DNA of 64,000 nt from Pseudomonadales bacterium (GTDB lineage Bacteria; Pseudomonadota; Gammaproteobacteria; Pseudomonadales; Azotimanducaceae). Position numbers and translations under genes: made by a program. Positions 29,197 to 39,465 of this stretch are shown in pieces (the first letter of the stretch is position 1; each line of letters starts with the position of its first letter). The stretch is from the NCBI GenBank assembly GCA_017642855.1, contig JAEPOO010000001.1:901072-965071 (forward strand), given 5' to 3'. The notes under the pieces are model-generated. The model was not told the origin of the DNA and made no database searches. It saw only the letters and a list, made by a program, of their open reading frames with translations.

Positions 29197-30555
29197 ATGC
29201 AGGTAACGGTAGAAACCACTCAAGGCCTAGAGCGAAAAATGCGGGTGGTTGTGCCATCCGAGCGGGTGGAAGACCAGGTCAGCGAGAAGATCAAACAAAC
29301 GGCTCAGAAGGCGCGAATCAATGGATTCCGTCCGGGTAAAGTGCCCATGCGGGAAGTGAAGCGTCGTTTTGGCGAAGGCATCCGACAGGAAGTCTCCAGC
29401 GAGCTCATTCAATCATCATACGGCGAAGCGCTGCAGAAAGAAGAGATCAGCCCAGCCGGTATGCCGCAGATCGATGATGTAAAGATCGAAGAAGGGCAGG
29501 ACCTGGAATTTACAGCGATCTTCGAAGTGTTCCCTGAAATTGACATCTCAGGTTTTGATGGCATTTCTGTAGAACGTCTTGCCAGTGAGATCAAAGATTC
29601 CGACGTGGATGAGATGATCGACACGCTTCGCAGTCAGCGTATGCGTTACCACGAAACAGACCGCGCCAGCCAGAATGAGGACAAGCTCAATCTGGATTTT
29701 GAGGGCTTTGTCGACAGCGAGGCCTTTGAAGGCGGTAAAGCAGAAGGCGCTGACATCATCCTGGGTTCAGGTTCTATGATTCCTGGATTCGAAGACGGAC
29801 TTGTTGGGCTTAAGGCCGGCGACGAAAAAGATCTCGAAGTCACCTTCCCTGAGCAATACCAGGCAGAAAACCTTGCTGGTAAAGACGCCGTTTTTAAGAT
29901 CAAGATCAATACAGTTTCAGAACCCGCTCTACCTGAACTCGACGATGAATTTTTTGATTCGTTTGGCGTAGAAGAAGGCGGCGGTCTTGACGCTTTCCGT
30001 TCAGAACTCGTCAGCAATATGGAACGTGAACTGGATTCGGCGATCAAGGCCAAGGTGAAGGACCAGGTAATGGATGGTCTCCTTGAGAGTCATGAGTTCG
30101 AAGTGCCTCAGGCGCTGATCGATCAGGAAGTTAACCGGATGCGACAGGAAGCGGTGCAGCAGTTTGGCGGCGGTGCCCAGATGGACCCGAACCTGTTGCC
30201 AGCAGAAATGTTCTCCGAGCAGGCGCAAAAACGAGTAAAGCTTGGCCTTCTGGTTGCCGCAATTGTTGAAAAGAACGACATTCAGCCAGACGCTGAGAAG
30301 GTGCGTGAAACCATCGACACGATGGCAAGCCAGTATGAAGAACCGGAACAGGTTCGTAATTTTTACTACAGTAACGAGCAGCAGCTCAGCCAAATTCAGA
30401 ACATGGTCCTGGAAGAACAGGTCGTTGAGTTTGTGCTTGAAGGCGCCGGCGTGACTGAAAAAAGGGTCGACTATCAGGAAGCCGTCAGTCGCGAAGCACC
30501 CGCTGAAGTGGCAGAAGAGGGCGCTGAAGCGGCCTCAGAGGAATCTGACGACTAA
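29197..30555 (+). CDS. tig: Trigger factor
   Basis: Ribosome-bound chaperone and peptidyl-prolyl isomerase that meets nascent chains at the exit tunnel. The 452 residues show the ribosome-binding signature GFRPGKVP (about 44-51), an FKBP-type PPIase domain (about 150-240, with GSGSMIPGFEDGL) and a long helical substrate-binding C-domain ending in an Ala/Glu-rich tail. ATG 29197 follows AGGTAA. First of the quality-control block tig-clpP-clpX-lon-hupB-ppiD, an order shared with E. coli and Pseudomonas. Confidence 0.97.
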   Translation: MQVTVETTQGLERKMRVVVPSERVEDQVSEKIKQTAQKARINGFRPGKVPMREVKRRFGEGIRQEVSSELIQSSYGEALQKEEISPAGMPQIDDVKIEEGQDLEFTAIFEVFPEIDISGFDGISVERLASEIKDSDVDEMIDTLRSQRMRYHETDRASQNEDKLNLDFEGFVDSEAFEGGKAEGADIILGSGSMIPGFEDGLVGLKAGDEKDLEVTFPEQYQAENLAGKDAVFKIKINTVSEPALPELDDEFFDSFGVEEGGGLDAFRSELVSNMERELDSAIKAKVKDQVMDGLLESHEFEVPQALIDQEVNRMRQEAVQQFGGGAQMDPNLLPAEMFSEQAQKRVKLGLLVAAIVEKNDIQPDAEKVRETIDTMASQYEEPEQVRNFYYSNEQQLSQIQNMVLEEQVVEFVLEGAGVTEKRVDYQEAVSREAPAEVAEEGAEAASEESDD

Positions 30556-30574
30556 TTCGCTGGGTTGTCATCCG

Positions 30575-30623
30575 ATAACCCACTGATCTCGTAAGGTAAT
30601 TGTGCGGGTTATGTTTCACAATT
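30575..30623 (+). other. Two interleaved inverted repeats (possible pseudoknot)
   Basis: ATAACCC (30575-30581) pairs with GGGTTAT (30606-30612), and AATTGTG (30598-30604) pairs with CACAATT (30617-30623). The arms alternate, which is the topology of an H-type pseudoknot with two 7-bp stems. It lies 20 bases after tig and upstream of the clpP promoter candidate. It could be the tig 3' end or a control element; chance is not excluded. Confidence 0.35.
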
Positions 30624-30639
30624 AGCCATCAAGTCAACC

Positions 30640-30667
30640 ATTGAACTTTCGATATTTTGCCGCATTA
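30640..30667 (+). promoter_or_regulatory. Sigma-32-like promoter of clpP
   Basis: ATTGAA (30640-30645), 14-base spacer, CCGCATTA (30660-30667), close to the heat-shock consensus CTTGAA-N14-CCCCATTT. The same stretch can be read as a weaker sigma-70 promoter, TTGAAC-N16-CATTAT. Located 38 bases before the clpP ATG, which fits the known heat-shock control of clpP. Confidence 0.5.
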
Positions 30668-30704
30668 TTAGTGGTGACAGGCGCCATTTTTAAAGAGAAA
30701 TCCC

Positions 30705-31349
30705 ATGCACGAGTTCGACGACAGATTATTTCCTCAACCACAGGGTCTGGGTCTTGTGCCCATGGTTCTGGAACAAACAGCGAGAGGCGAGCGGTCCTAT
30801 GACATTTATTCCCGTCTCCTGAAAGAACGTATTATTTTTGTTGTCGGTCCAATCGACGACAACGTGGCAAACCTGGTTGTTGCGCAGCTGCTTTTCTGTG
30901 AATCGGAAAACGCAGATAAAGATGTACAGCTATATATCAATTCTCCAGGCGGCTCTGTGACGGCCGGTCTCGCGATCTACGACACCATGCAGTTTATCAA
31001 CTGCGAAGTCTCGACCCTTTGCATTGGTCAGGCAGCGAGCATGGGTGCTTTTCTGTTGGCGGGTGGTACAAAAGGTAAGAGATTTGCCTTGCCTAATTCA
31101 CGCATTATGATTCATCAGCCGAGCGGTGGTTCCCAGGGCCAGGCATCGGATATCGAAATTCAGGCGAAAGAGATCCTCTATCTGCGTGAGCGCATGAACG
31201 AAATTATGGCAAGCCATACCGGCCGCACCGCAGAACAACTCGCGAAGGACACCGAGCGTGATAACTTTATGACGGCTAAAGAAGCCCTGGAATACGGGAT
31301 GATCGATACCATCCTGGAACAGCGCTCTAACCTGATGGCAGTAGCTTAA
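30705..31349 (+). CDS. clpP: ATP-dependent Clp protease proteolytic subunit
   Basis: Serine protease subunit that forms the double-heptamer chamber used by ClpX and ClpA. The 214 residues contain the triad: Ser in [10 protein letters not shown] (near 110), His in IMIHQPSGG (near 135) and Asp in ERDNFM (near 184). A short N-terminal propeptide precedes the mature start region. Followed by clpX after 106 bases, the standard pairing. Confidence 0.97.
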   Translation: MHEFDDRLFPQPQGLGLVPMVLEQTARGERSYDIYSRLLKERIIFVVGPIDDNVANLVVAQLLFCESENADKDVQLYINSPGGSVTAGLAIYDTMQFINCEVSTLCIGQAASMGAFLLAGGTKGKRFALPNSRIMIHQPSGGSQGQASDIEIQAKEILYLRERMNEIMASHTGRTAEQLAKDTERDNFMTAKEALEYGMIDTILEQRSNLMAVA

Positions 31350-31455
31350 GGGTCGTCGGGCGGTATATTTTTATTTTGGGTGTATGAATATAATGGTTTG
31401 AGGGTATGCAGCCCCAACCAGCACGTAACAGCAGTAGGTAATTTGAGGTTTCGGT

Positions 31456-32733
31456 ATGTCAGACGAACACGATGGAAATAACGGCGATGGCAAGCTGCTC
31501 CACTGCAATTTTTGCGGCAAGAGTCAGCATGAAGTTAGGAAGCTGATCGCTGGTCCATCCGTCTATGTCTGTGACGAGTGTGTTGAGCTTTGTAACGACA
31601 TTATTCGCGAAGAGCTCCAGGAAAGTAACGAGGAATCCGAGAATCGAAAACTGCCAACACCTCAGGAAATCAACGAAATCCTTGATGAGTATGTGATTGG
31701 GCAACACCGCGCGAAAAAGGTGCTGTCGGTTGCCGTGTATAACCACTACAAGCGGTTGAATTACTCCGGCAAGAAAGATGATGTTGAGCTACAGAAGAGC
31801 AATATTCTTCTTGTTGGTCCAACGGGTGTTGGTAAAACTCTGCTGGCAGAAACGCTGGCCCGATTGCTGGATGTGCCTTTTACCATTGCGGATGCCACAA
31901 CGCTGACTGAAGCGGGCTACGTTGGTGAGGATGTCGAGAACATTATTCAAAAGCTTCTTCAAAAATGCGATTACGACGTGGACAAGGCCCAAGTGGGAAT
32001 TGTTTACATCGATGAGATCGACAAGATCTCACGAAAGTCTGACAATCCCTCTATCACGCGTGACGTGTCGGGTGAAGGTGTCCAGCAGGCACTGCTGAAG
32101 CTGATTGAAGGGACGGTTGCATCGGTACCGCCTCAAGGGGGCCGAAAGCACCCTCAGCAGGAATTTCTCCAGGTTGATACCTCCAACATTCTGTTTATCT
32201 GTGGTGGCGCGTTTGCTGGACTGGATAAAGTGATTCAGGATCGTTCTGACAAGAGCGGGATCGGTTTCGGCGCCAGCGTGCAGACGGAAGCCAGCAAGAA
32301 AAACCTTGGCGAGACGCTGAGCGACGTTGAACCGGAAGATCTGGTTCGCTACGGTCTCATTCCGGAATTCGTGGGTCGTCTGCCAGTCCTCGCAACACTC
32401 GAGGAACTGGATACAGAAGCGCTGGTTCGAATCCTTAAAGAACCAAAAAATGCTTACACCAAACAGTACTCAAAACTGTTTGAAATGGAAGGCGCTGAAA
32501 TCGACTTCCGCGAAGATGCACTTGTTGCTATCGCACAAAAGGCGATGGAGCGAAAAACCGGTGCCCGAGGTCTGCGCTCGATCCTCGAATCCGTGCTGCT
32601 CGAGGTGATGTACAAGCTGCCATCAGAGGAGGGCGTCAGCAAAGTCATCATCGATGAAAATGTTATCGCCGGCTCTTCCGACCCGATGCTGATCTACGAG
32701 AATGCCGATCAGCCGAAAGCTGCGCCTGAATAA
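31456..32733 (+). CDS. clpX: ClpX unfoldase
   Basis: AAA+ unfoldase that feeds tagged substrates (ssrA and others) to ClpP. The 425 residues begin with the four-cysteine zinc-binding domain (CNFC near 15, CDEC near 40), then Walker A GPTGVGKT (near 119), Walker B YIDEIDK (near 184), and a C-terminal region with the ClpP-binding IGF-type loop (SGIGFGA near 270). GAGGT lies upstream of ATG 31456. Confidence 0.97.
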   Translation: MSDEHDGNNGDGKLLHCNFCGKSQHEVRKLIAGPSVYVCDECVELCNDIIREELQESNEESENRKLPTPQEINEILDEYVIGQHRAKKVLSVAVYNHYKRLNYSGKKDDVELQKSNILLVGPTGVGKTLLAETLARLLDVPFTIADATTLTEAGYVGEDVENIIQKLLQKCDYDVDKAQVGIVYIDEIDKISRKSDNPSITRDVSGEGVQQALLKLIEGTVASVPPQGGRKHPQQEFLQVDTSNILFICGGAFAGLDKVIQDRSDKSGIGFGASVQTEASKKNLGETLSDVEPEDLVRYGLIPEFVGRLPVLATLEELDTEALVRILKEPKNAYTKQYSKLFEMEGAEIDFREDALVAIAQKAMERKTGARGLRSILESVLLEVMYKLPSEEGVSKVIIDENVIAGSSDPMLIYENADQPKAAPE

Positions 32734-32854
32734 CCGTTATTCGGCATCTCACGTCCGGAATTATCAGTAAACCAATAAAAAAACAGGTTCTATCGACCAA
32801 TTTTTTTGGCAGTTTGCCGTAAACTGTTCCTATATACCCAACTTCGAGATAACC

Positions 32855-35275
32855 ATGCCAGAACAGCTGTTTGATGTACCCATTGTGACTCTCAGGGACA
32901 TGGTGGTGTATCCACACGGCGTCCAACCTTTATTCATAGGCACTGAGAAATCTATTCGTGCCCTCGAGTTTGTCCAGGAGAACGACAAGGATAAGAAGAT
33001 CCTTCTTTTGGCAAAGCGCGATCCGGCTAATGATGAACCTGGTCCAGACGATCTGTTCACTTTCGGCACCGTAGCCACCATCCTTCAGCTGATCCGTCTG
33101 CCTGATAAAACCGTTAAAATCCTCGTTGAAGGAAACAACCGCGCATCGGTGAAGGAAGTACGTGATGGCGAAGCGTTTTTCACCGGCGATGCTGACTTGC
33201 AGGAAGAAGCAGTCGTCGACCGCGGTGAAGGCCAGGCGATGATCCGCTCTTTGATGAGCACGTTTGATCAGTACGTACAGCAAAGTAAAAAAGTGCCGGC
33301 CGAAGTCATGACTTCTTTAACCAGCATTGAGGATCCCTCTCGCCTCGTTGATACGATTGCATCACAGCTGACACTGAAACTGGATATCAAGCAACAACTG
33401 CTGGAAATGGTTGACCTGCAGGAACGAATTGACCACATGCTGAGTCTGCTTGAAGGCGAACTTGAACTGTTTAACGTTGAAAAACGCATTCGAGGTCGCG
33501 TCAAGAAGCAGATGGAAAAGAGTCAGCGCGAGTATTACCTGAATGAGCAAATGAAGGCCATCCAGAAGGAATTGGGAGAGCTTGATGATGTGCCGAACGA
33601 AGTCGAGGACATGGAAAAGCGCCTTGAATCTTCGGGCATGCCAAAAGAAGCGAGAGAAAAGACCAAGGCCGAGCTGAATAAACTCAAGATGATGTCGCCG
33701 ATGTCAGCTGAAGCGACTGTCGTTCGTTCCTATATCGATTGGATGCTGAACACGCCCTGGAAGAAGCGTTCCAAGGTGAGAACCGACATTCCGGCCGCAG
33801 AAGAGGTGCTGGAAGCCGACCACTACGGTCTCGAGGAAGTAAAAGACCGAATTCTTGAATACCTTGCCGTACAAAAACGCGTCAAAAAGATCAAAGGACC
33901 TGTGCTCTGTCTGGTAGGACCTCCCGGCGTTGGTAAAACCTCTCTGGGCGAATCGATCGCAAGAGCAACCAACCGTCAGTTTATCCGAATGGCCCTTGGC
34001 GGAGTTCGCGATGAAGCCGAGATTCGTGGTCACAGGCGAACTTACATAGGTTCCATGCCTGGCAAGATCATTCAGAAGCTGGCGAAAGTCGGCGTGAAGA
34101 ACCCGCTGTTCCTGCTCGATGAAATCGACAAAATGGGGCAGGATCATCGCGGTGATCCCGCATCAGCACTGCTGGAAGTGCTGGACCCAGAGCAGAATAA
34201 TTCTTTTAACGATCACTACATGGAAGTTGATTACGATCTATCGGAAGTCATGTTCATTTGTACGTCGAACTCAATGAATATTCCCGCGCCTCTATTGGAT
34301 CGTATGGAGATCATTCGGATTCCCGGCTACACCGAGGACGAGAAACTGAATATCGCTTCGCGCTATCTGATTCCAAAGCAAATCGAGAATAATGGTCTCG
34401 AGAAAGAAGAGATCGCGATTAGTGATAACACCGTTACCGATCTGATTCGTTACTACACCCGCGAAGCTGGTGTAAGAGGTCTGGAACGGGAAATCGCAAA
34501 GCTATGCCGTAAAGTGGTTAAAGAAACCGCGCTCAATGAAACGGAAGGTGAGGGTGTCATTGAAGTGACCCCTGAGCGTCTGGAGGAATATTCCGGGGTC
34601 CGTAAATTTAACTTCGGTTTAGCGGAAGAAGAAGACCAGATAGGACAGGTGACAGGTTTAGCGGTCACCAGCGTTGGTGGTGAATTGCTGTCAATTGAAG
34701 CCGTAGCGGTACCCGGGAAGGGGCGTCACATTAGAACGGGTTCGCTCGGTGATGTTATGCAGGAGTCCATACAGGCCGCGACAACCGTTGTCCGAAGCCG
34801 ATCTAACGTTCTTGGTATTCGCAAGGATTTCCATGAAAAGTATGACCTGCACATCCACATGCCGGAAGGTGCGACACCGAAAGATGGTCCAAGCGCGGGT
34901 ATTGCGTTGTGCACTGCAATGGTTTCTGTACTCACCGGCATTTCAGCTCGTTCTGATGTGGCGATGACCGGTGAAATAACACTGCGGGGTCAGGTGTTGG
35001 CGATAGGCGGCCTCAAAGAGAAGCTTCTTGCCGCACATCGAGGTGGCATTAAGACGGTTTTGATTCCAGATGAGAATAAGAGGGATCTGAAAGACATTCC
35101 CGACAACATAAAAAGTGATCTTGAAATCATTCCAGTCAAGTGGATTGACGAAGTGCTTGAGGTGGCATTGCAAAGAATGCCGGAACCCCTTGAAGAGGAA
35201 ACTGATTCCGAGGCAAGTAGTGATGCAGAGCAAAACTCAGAATCCGGCGAAACCCCCAGAATTAGCGCTCATTAG
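32855..35275 (+). CDS. lon: Lon protease
   Basis: ATP-dependent serine protease for misfolded and regulatory proteins. The 806 residues comprise the N-terminal substrate domain, the AAA+ module with GPPGVGKTS (near 358) and LLDEIDK (near 420), and the protease domain with catalytic Ser in KDGPSAGIA (near 680) and Lys in GGLKEKLLAA (near 722). The C-terminus ends in a Glu/Ser-rich tail. The 121-base gap after clpX has no clear terminator. Confidence 0.97.
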   Translation: MPEQLFDVPIVTLRDMVVYPHGVQPLFIGTEKSIRALEFVQENDKDKKILLLAKRDPANDEPGPDDLFTFGTVATILQLIRLPDKTVKILVEGNNRASVKEVRDGEAFFTGDADLQEEAVVDRGEGQAMIRSLMSTFDQYVQQSKKVPAEVMTSLTSIEDPSRLVDTIASQLTLKLDIKQQLLEMVDLQERIDHMLSLLEGELELFNVEKRIRGRVKKQMEKSQREYYLNEQMKAIQKELGELDDVPNEVEDMEKRLESSGMPKEAREKTKAELNKLKMMSPMSAEATVVRSYIDWMLNTPWKKRSKVRTDIPAAEEVLEADHYGLEEVKDRILEYLAVQKRVKKIKGPVLCLVGPPGVGKTSLGESIARATNRQFIRMALGGVRDEAEIRGHRRTYIGSMPGKIIQKLAKVGVKNPLFLLDEIDKMGQDHRGDPASALLEVLDPEQNNSFNDHYMEVDYDLSEVMFICTSNSMNIPAPLLDRMEIIRIPGYTEDEKLNIASRYLIPKQIENNGLEKEEIAISDNTVTDLIRYYTREAGVRGLEREIAKLCRKVVKETALNETEGEGVIEVTPERLEEYSGVRKFNFGLAEEEDQIGQVTGLAVTSVGGELLSIEAVAVPGKGRHIRTGSLGDVMQESIQAATTVVRSRSNVLGIRKDFHEKYDLHIHMPEGATPKDGPSAGIALCTAMVSVLTGISARSDVAMTGEITLRGQVLAIGGLKEKLLAAHRGGIKTVLIPDENKRDLKDIPDNIKSDLEIIPVKWIDEVLEVALQRMPEPLEEETDSEASSDAEQNSESGETPRISAH

Positions 35276-35286
35276 CGAGTTTTACC

Positions 35287-35315
35287 TTGAATATGAGGGC
35301 CTCAGAGGGTATAAA
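35287..35315 (+). promoter_or_regulatory. Sigma-70 promoter of hupB
   Basis: TTGAAT (35287-35292), exactly 17 bases, TATAAA (35310-35315), in the lon-hupB gap, 82 bases before the hupB start. Close to consensus in both boxes. Confidence 0.75.
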
Positions 35316-35397
35316 AATACGAGGCACAGGGTTACCGCATATGGACATGCGAAACATCAAAAAATCACTACAACAGACCACTAACAAGGGGTAGAGC

Positions 35398-35670
35398 GTG
35401 AATAAACAAGAGCTGATTGAAAACATTGCAGCATCCGCCGATATCACTAAGGCAGCTGCTGGCCGAGCGCTGGATTCAATGATTGATTCGATTACGGATT
35501 CATTGAAAAAAGGCGACTCAGTTGTGTTGGTAGGATTTGGCACTTTTAGTGTTCGAGATCGTGCAGCACGAACAGGCAGAAACCCGCAGACTGGTGAAGA
35601 AATTCAAATCTCAGCAGCGAAAGTACCAGCTTTCAAGGCAGGTAAAGCCCTTAAAGACGCAGTGAATTGA
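35398..35670 (+). CDS. hupB: DNA-binding protein HU-beta
   Basis: Small histone-like dimer that bends and compacts DNA. The 90 residues begin [25 protein letters not shown] and contain the beta-arm signature [18 protein letters not shown] (about 46-63) with the intercalating proline. Start is GTG 35398 with AAGGGG nine bases upstream. It lies downstream of lon as in E. coli and has its own promoter and terminator. Confidence 0.96.
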   Translation: MNKQELIENIAASADITKAAAGRALDSMIDSITDSLKKGDSVVLVGFGTFSVRDRAARTGRNPQTGEEIQISAAKVPAFKAGKALKDAVN

Positions 35671-35742
35671 TCACTGTTGATCGAATGAATATTGCCGCTG
35701 AGATAGGGTAACGAATAACAATAAAAACCATAGGAAACACAC

Positions 35743-35777
35743 AAAAAAAGGCGTATCTCTGAGATACGCCTTTTTTT
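35743..35777 (+). terminator. Intrinsic terminator after hupB
   Basis: GGCGTATCT (35750-35758) pairs with AGATACGCC (35762-35770) around a three-base loop, followed by seven T (35771-35777) and preceded by seven A (35743-35749), so it could work in both directions. It lies 73 bases after the hupB stop. Confidence 0.93.
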
Positions 35778-35839
35778 ATGGTCTACAATAGGCCACCCCA
35801 AAACAGGTCGGAAGGACCGCAGTAAGAAGAGAGGAACAA

Positions 35840-37729
35840 ATGGTCATTCAGAAGATGCGCGATGGCAGCGAGGGTATTCTCGCAAAGGTCATCATTGGAC
35901 TGATAATCATCGTCTTTGCACTTTTTGGCTTTGGTTCTATTACCACTTTCCTGGCCCCGGTACCCAAGGTGGCTACCGTGAATGGTTCAGAAATCGCCCA
36001 GGCCGAGATGGAGTTTGCCGTCGAGAGAAACAGAAGATTGTTACTCGCACGAGGCATTCCGATCGACCAGATTAACGAAGACGAACTGCGAGCGAATGTT
36101 CTGGAAGGTTTGATTTCCAGAGCCCTGCTGTCTCAGGCAGCAGACGAATTTAGTCTGTATTACAGCGATGCTGCGATTGATGCAGATATTGTATCTACCG
36201 ACATGTTTCAACTTGATGGCGTTTTCAATGGCGATCAGTTTCAGAATGTGATCCGCAGTGCCGGTTACACGCCCCTGAGTTATCGCGATGAACTCCGTAC
36301 CGACAAATTGTTCGATCAACTGCTAACCGGCATTCGAAGCTCTGCTTTCCTGATCGAAGAAGAAAGCAAAAGATACGGCTCATTGTTGTCCCAGTCTCGA
36401 GATATTGCCTTCATTGAAATTTCAGCGATGGACCTGATCGACGAAGTTATTGTCGAGGATGAAGACATCCAGCTCTACTATGAAGAAAACACATCAGACT
36501 TCGTTACGGATGAAACGGTGAACATAGAGTTCGTTGAATTAAAGCACGATGAGCTTGCCGCCGACCTGGAAATCGATGAAGAAGCTCTGGCGCTGTATTT
36601 CTCGGAAATTCGTGCAGACTATGCCACGGATGAATCCCGCAGGGTGGCCCACATACTGATTGAGGTGTCTGATGATGTCACTGTCGATGATGCCAAGAGC
36701 CAGGCAGCGGCCGTGTACCAGCGAATCCTGGACGGAGAAAACTTCGCTGATCTTGCTCAGGAAGTGTCTGATGATGCTGGCTCAAGTGAAACTGGTGGTG
36801 ATCTGGGCTTCAATCCGCAGGGCACCTTTTTCCCTGAGTTTGAAGCGGTTGCCTATGACCTAGGCATGAATGAGGTTTCAGAACCAGTCGAGACGGAAAT
36901 CGGATTCCATATTATTAGAGTTTTGGATATCGAAGAGGCCGTTCAGCCTGAACTCGAAGACGTTCGAGTGGAAGTCGAGATCGCCTATCGACTGTCAGCC
37001 ACGGAAGAAGACTTTGTTTCGATGTCTTCCCGTCTGGCAGAATTGTTGTTCGAGAGTATTGATCTTGAGGTGCCGGCAGAAGAGATTGGTCTGGAAATTC
37101 AGACGACAGGCCATCTGACCCGAGCGGCTAATCACTTCTTGATGGGTAATGAAAACGTCTCTGATGCCGCGTTCAGTCCTGACGTTCTGCTGGATGGCAA
37201 CAACAGCGATCTTATCGAGTTGTCAGAGGATCATCTCGTCGGTATTCGAGTGCTAGAGCACAACCCAAGTGAGACACGAGCTCTCAGCGAGGTGAGCGAA
37301 GACATCAGATTTATCCTGCAGCGCCAGAAGGCCACTGATCTTGCACAGAGCAGGGCGGAAGACATCGTCGCTGCCATAGAAGGCGGTTCGCTGGCTCAGT
37401 TCGTCGCCGACGAATACGGGCTCGCCTGGTCATTGGCGCCTGGCGCGACGCGCTTTACTCAGGAGATTAACCCACAGGTATTGAGCGCTGCGTTCAAGTT
37501 GCCCAGGCCCGCTGCGAATAAAGAATCATTAGGTGCATCCACTATGCAGAACGGTGATGGTCTGATTGTTCGTGTTTCAAGGGTCGAGAACAAGCCTGTA
37601 CCTGAGCTTATGGAGGCTGAAATTGCCGGGTTGCGCCAGAGCATGGCGTCTCAGTTGGGTTTAGCTGACTTTAACGAGTTTGAGCGAAGCCTGAACGAAA
37701 CCGCCAGGATCAACACGGAAGGGGACTAG
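35840..37729 (+). CDS. ppiD: PpiD periplasmic chaperone / peptidyl-prolyl isomerase
   Basis: Inner-membrane-anchored periplasmic folding factor near the SecYEG exit. The 629 residues begin with a short cytoplasmic stretch and one helix at about 13-35 (IIGLIIIVFALFGFGS), a SurA-like N-domain, a parvulin domain at about 265-365 (AHILIEV near 272, ETGGDLGF near 316, TEIGFHIIRV near 353) and a C-terminal chaperone lobe. GAGAGGAA precedes ATG 35840. Its TAG shares the tetramer CTAG (37726-37729) with the stop of mltD on the other strand. Confidence 0.94.
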   Translation: MVIQKMRDGSEGILAKVIIGLIIIVFALFGFGSITTFLAPVPKVATVNGSEIAQAEMEFAVERNRRLLLARGIPIDQINEDELRANVLEGLISRALLSQAADEFSLYYSDAAIDADIVSTDMFQLDGVFNGDQFQNVIRSAGYTPLSYRDELRTDKLFDQLLTGIRSSAFLIEEESKRYGSLLSQSRDIAFIEISAMDLIDEVIVEDEDIQLYYEENTSDFVTDETVNIEFVELKHDELAADLEIDEEALALYFSEIRADYATDESRRVAHILIEVSDDVTVDDAKSQAAAVYQRILDGENFADLAQEVSDDAGSSETGGDLGFNPQGTFFPEFEAVAYDLGMNEVSEPVETEIGFHIIRVLDIEEAVQPELEDVRVEVEIAYRLSATEEDFVSMSSRLAELLFESIDLEVPAEEIGLEIQTTGHLTRAANHFLMGNENVSDAAFSPDVLLDGNNSDLIELSEDHLVGIRVLEHNPSETRALSEVSEDIRFILQRQKATDLAQSRAEDIVAAIEGGSLAQFVADEYGLAWSLAPGATRFTQEINPQVLSAAFKLPRPAANKESLGASTMQNGDGLIVRVSRVENKPVPELMEAEIAGLRQSMASQLGLADFNEFERSLNETARINTEGD

Positions 37730-39390
37730 TTGATTAACTGAGTGACGTCCACATAGAGCGTCAGACGGTCCCCTGGGTGGATGTACTTTTGACCGTCCAC
37801 CTTTTTGTTCCAGGCAACAATGTTCTGAACTGAAACGTTGAACTTGCTTGCAATCTTCGAGAGCGATTCGCCGCTTCGTACTTCGTAATTTAACCGTCTT
37901 ACCTGTCTATTTCTCATCGGTTTGGCTACGCCCGTAACCTGGCTCTTGTTGTGTTTGAAGATTTTGAGTTCGGTTCCTGGGTGCAACAGACCCGTTGTAC
38001 CCATACCATTCCATTTGGCCAGTTCCCGCATGCCAACATCAAACTTTCTTGATATTTCCCACAAGCTGTCTCCAGGTTGCACGATATAAATAGCCGGTTC
38101 GGCCCCATACTTGTTTTCAAGGCTTGCTTGTCGGGCAGCCAGTCTGCCCTTGGACGTCATGGTGTAATCAACATTGGGCGATGCCGCGGGTATCAGCAGT
38201 GATTCGCCGGCCCGAATGGTGTTACCTGATATTTCATTAGCACTGCGAATCGTGTCCACGGTCGTGCGGTATTTTTTGGCAATAGAGCCCAGGCTTTCGC
38301 CATATCGAATTTTGTGGCGCTTCCAGGACAGTCTTTCAGTCGCTGGCAGGTCAGTCAGTGCGTCTCTGAATTGCGCTGCCTGGCTGATCGGTATAAGGAG
38401 TTCATGGGGGCCCTCTGGGTGTGTTGCCCATTGATTGAAAGCGGGGTTCAGCGTGTAAAGTTCCTCATCGGAAATGCCAGCCATTACCGCTGCTTTGTGT
38501 AAATCGAGCTGGCCACCCGTTTCTACAACTTCCCAGTAAGGCTTGTCTTCCATATCAGGTAATGTGATGTGGTACTTCTCAGGGTTGGCAAAGATCTCGC
38601 TGATTGCGAGTAATCTAGGCACGTAGGTGTAGGTTTCTTTCAGTACCTCGATAGACCAGAAGTCCACTTCGTCTTTAGGTAAGTTGCTGCGACGAATAGA
38701 ATTCAGGACGTTACCTTGGCCTGCATTGTAGGCGGCCAGCGCGAGCAACCAGTCGCCGTCGAACATCTTGTGCAGGTATTCAAGATAATCAATCGCGGCG
38801 GTGGTTGAGGCACGCACATCTCTTCGACTGTCCTGCCACCAGTCGATTTTCAGGCCGTAAACCCTTGCAGTGCCGGGAATAAACTGCCAAAGACCTGCCG
38901 CTCGTCCATGTGAGTAGGCGAAGGGATCATACGCGCTTTCCACAATGGGCAGCAGGGCAAACTCCAGGGGTACTTCACGGCGTTCCAATTCTCCGATGAT
39001 GTAGTGCAGATGAGGTCCCGCCCGTCTCGCAACACGCGCCACATACTCTGGATGATTGACATACCACCGAAGCTCGTTGAACACTCGTTTTCTGTCGGTC
39101 TCGCGTGGCAAAGTGAAGCCGCTGCGCATTCGCGCCCACATATCTGCCGGTTGAACGTCAATTTTTGACTCAACCGAGACCCGTTGAGCTTCAATGTCCT
39201 GGGGCTCCGTCGGTGCATCCTCACCCTTGCGCATTAACTCGGGCGCTGTTGGTGAGAGGACATTGCTGGGCGGGGCGTTTTGCTCTGGTGCGATTTCTGA
39301 CCGGGGCAGGACCGATTCGTTGGTCATGCATCCAGCAAGCGCAAGGCAAGCCAGCAAGGCTGCTGCATTTGAAAAAACAGGGGATATCAT
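37726..39390 (-). CDS. mltD: Membrane-bound lytic transglycosylase D
   Basis: Lipoprotein that cleaves peptidoglycan glycan strands to 1,6-anhydromuramyl products. ATG 39390 gives a 554-residue precursor with a lipobox (LALAGC) near residue 21-26; the frame extends to 39555 but that would bury the signal. The SLT domain has the catalytic Glu in ESAYDP, then GLWQFIPGTA and AAYNAGQGNV. Three C-terminal LysM modules follow (YGESLGSIA, PGDSLWEIS, SGESLSKIA). Divergent from the methyltransferase gene over 75 bases. In P. aeruginosa, as I recall, gloB sits in this gap; it is absent here. Confidence 0.94.
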   Translation of the reverse strand: MISPVFSNAAALLACLALAGCMTNESVLPRSEIAPEQNAPPSNVLSPTAPELMRKGEDAPTEPQDIEAQRVSVESKIDVQPADMWARMRSGFTLPRETDRKRVFNELRWYVNHPEYVARVARRAGPHLHYIIGELERREVPLEFALLPIVESAYDPFAYSHGRAAGLWQFIPGTARVYGLKIDWWQDSRRDVRASTTAAIDYLEYLHKMFDGDWLLALAAYNAGQGNVLNSIRRSNLPKDEVDFWSIEVLKETYTYVPRLLAISEIFANPEKYHITLPDMEDKPYWEVVETGGQLDLHKAAVMAGISDEELYTLNPAFNQWATHPEGPHELLIPISQAAQFRDALTDLPATERLSWKRHKIRYGESLGSIAKKYRTTVDTIRSANEISGNTIRAGESLLIPAASPNVDYTMTSKGRLAARQASLENKYGAEPAIYIVQPGDSLWEISRKFDVGMRELAKWNGMGTTGLLHPGTELKIFKHNKSQVTGVAKPMRNRQVRRLNYEVRSGESLSKIASKFNVSVQNIVAWNKKVDGQKYIHPGDRLTLYVDVTQLIN

Positions 39391-39465
39391 GTGAAGACTG
39401 CAGGAACGTTCCGTGTTTGTTGCAAGTAGCATTATAATAGTAAAAGCCGTTATGAATAGGTTGAC

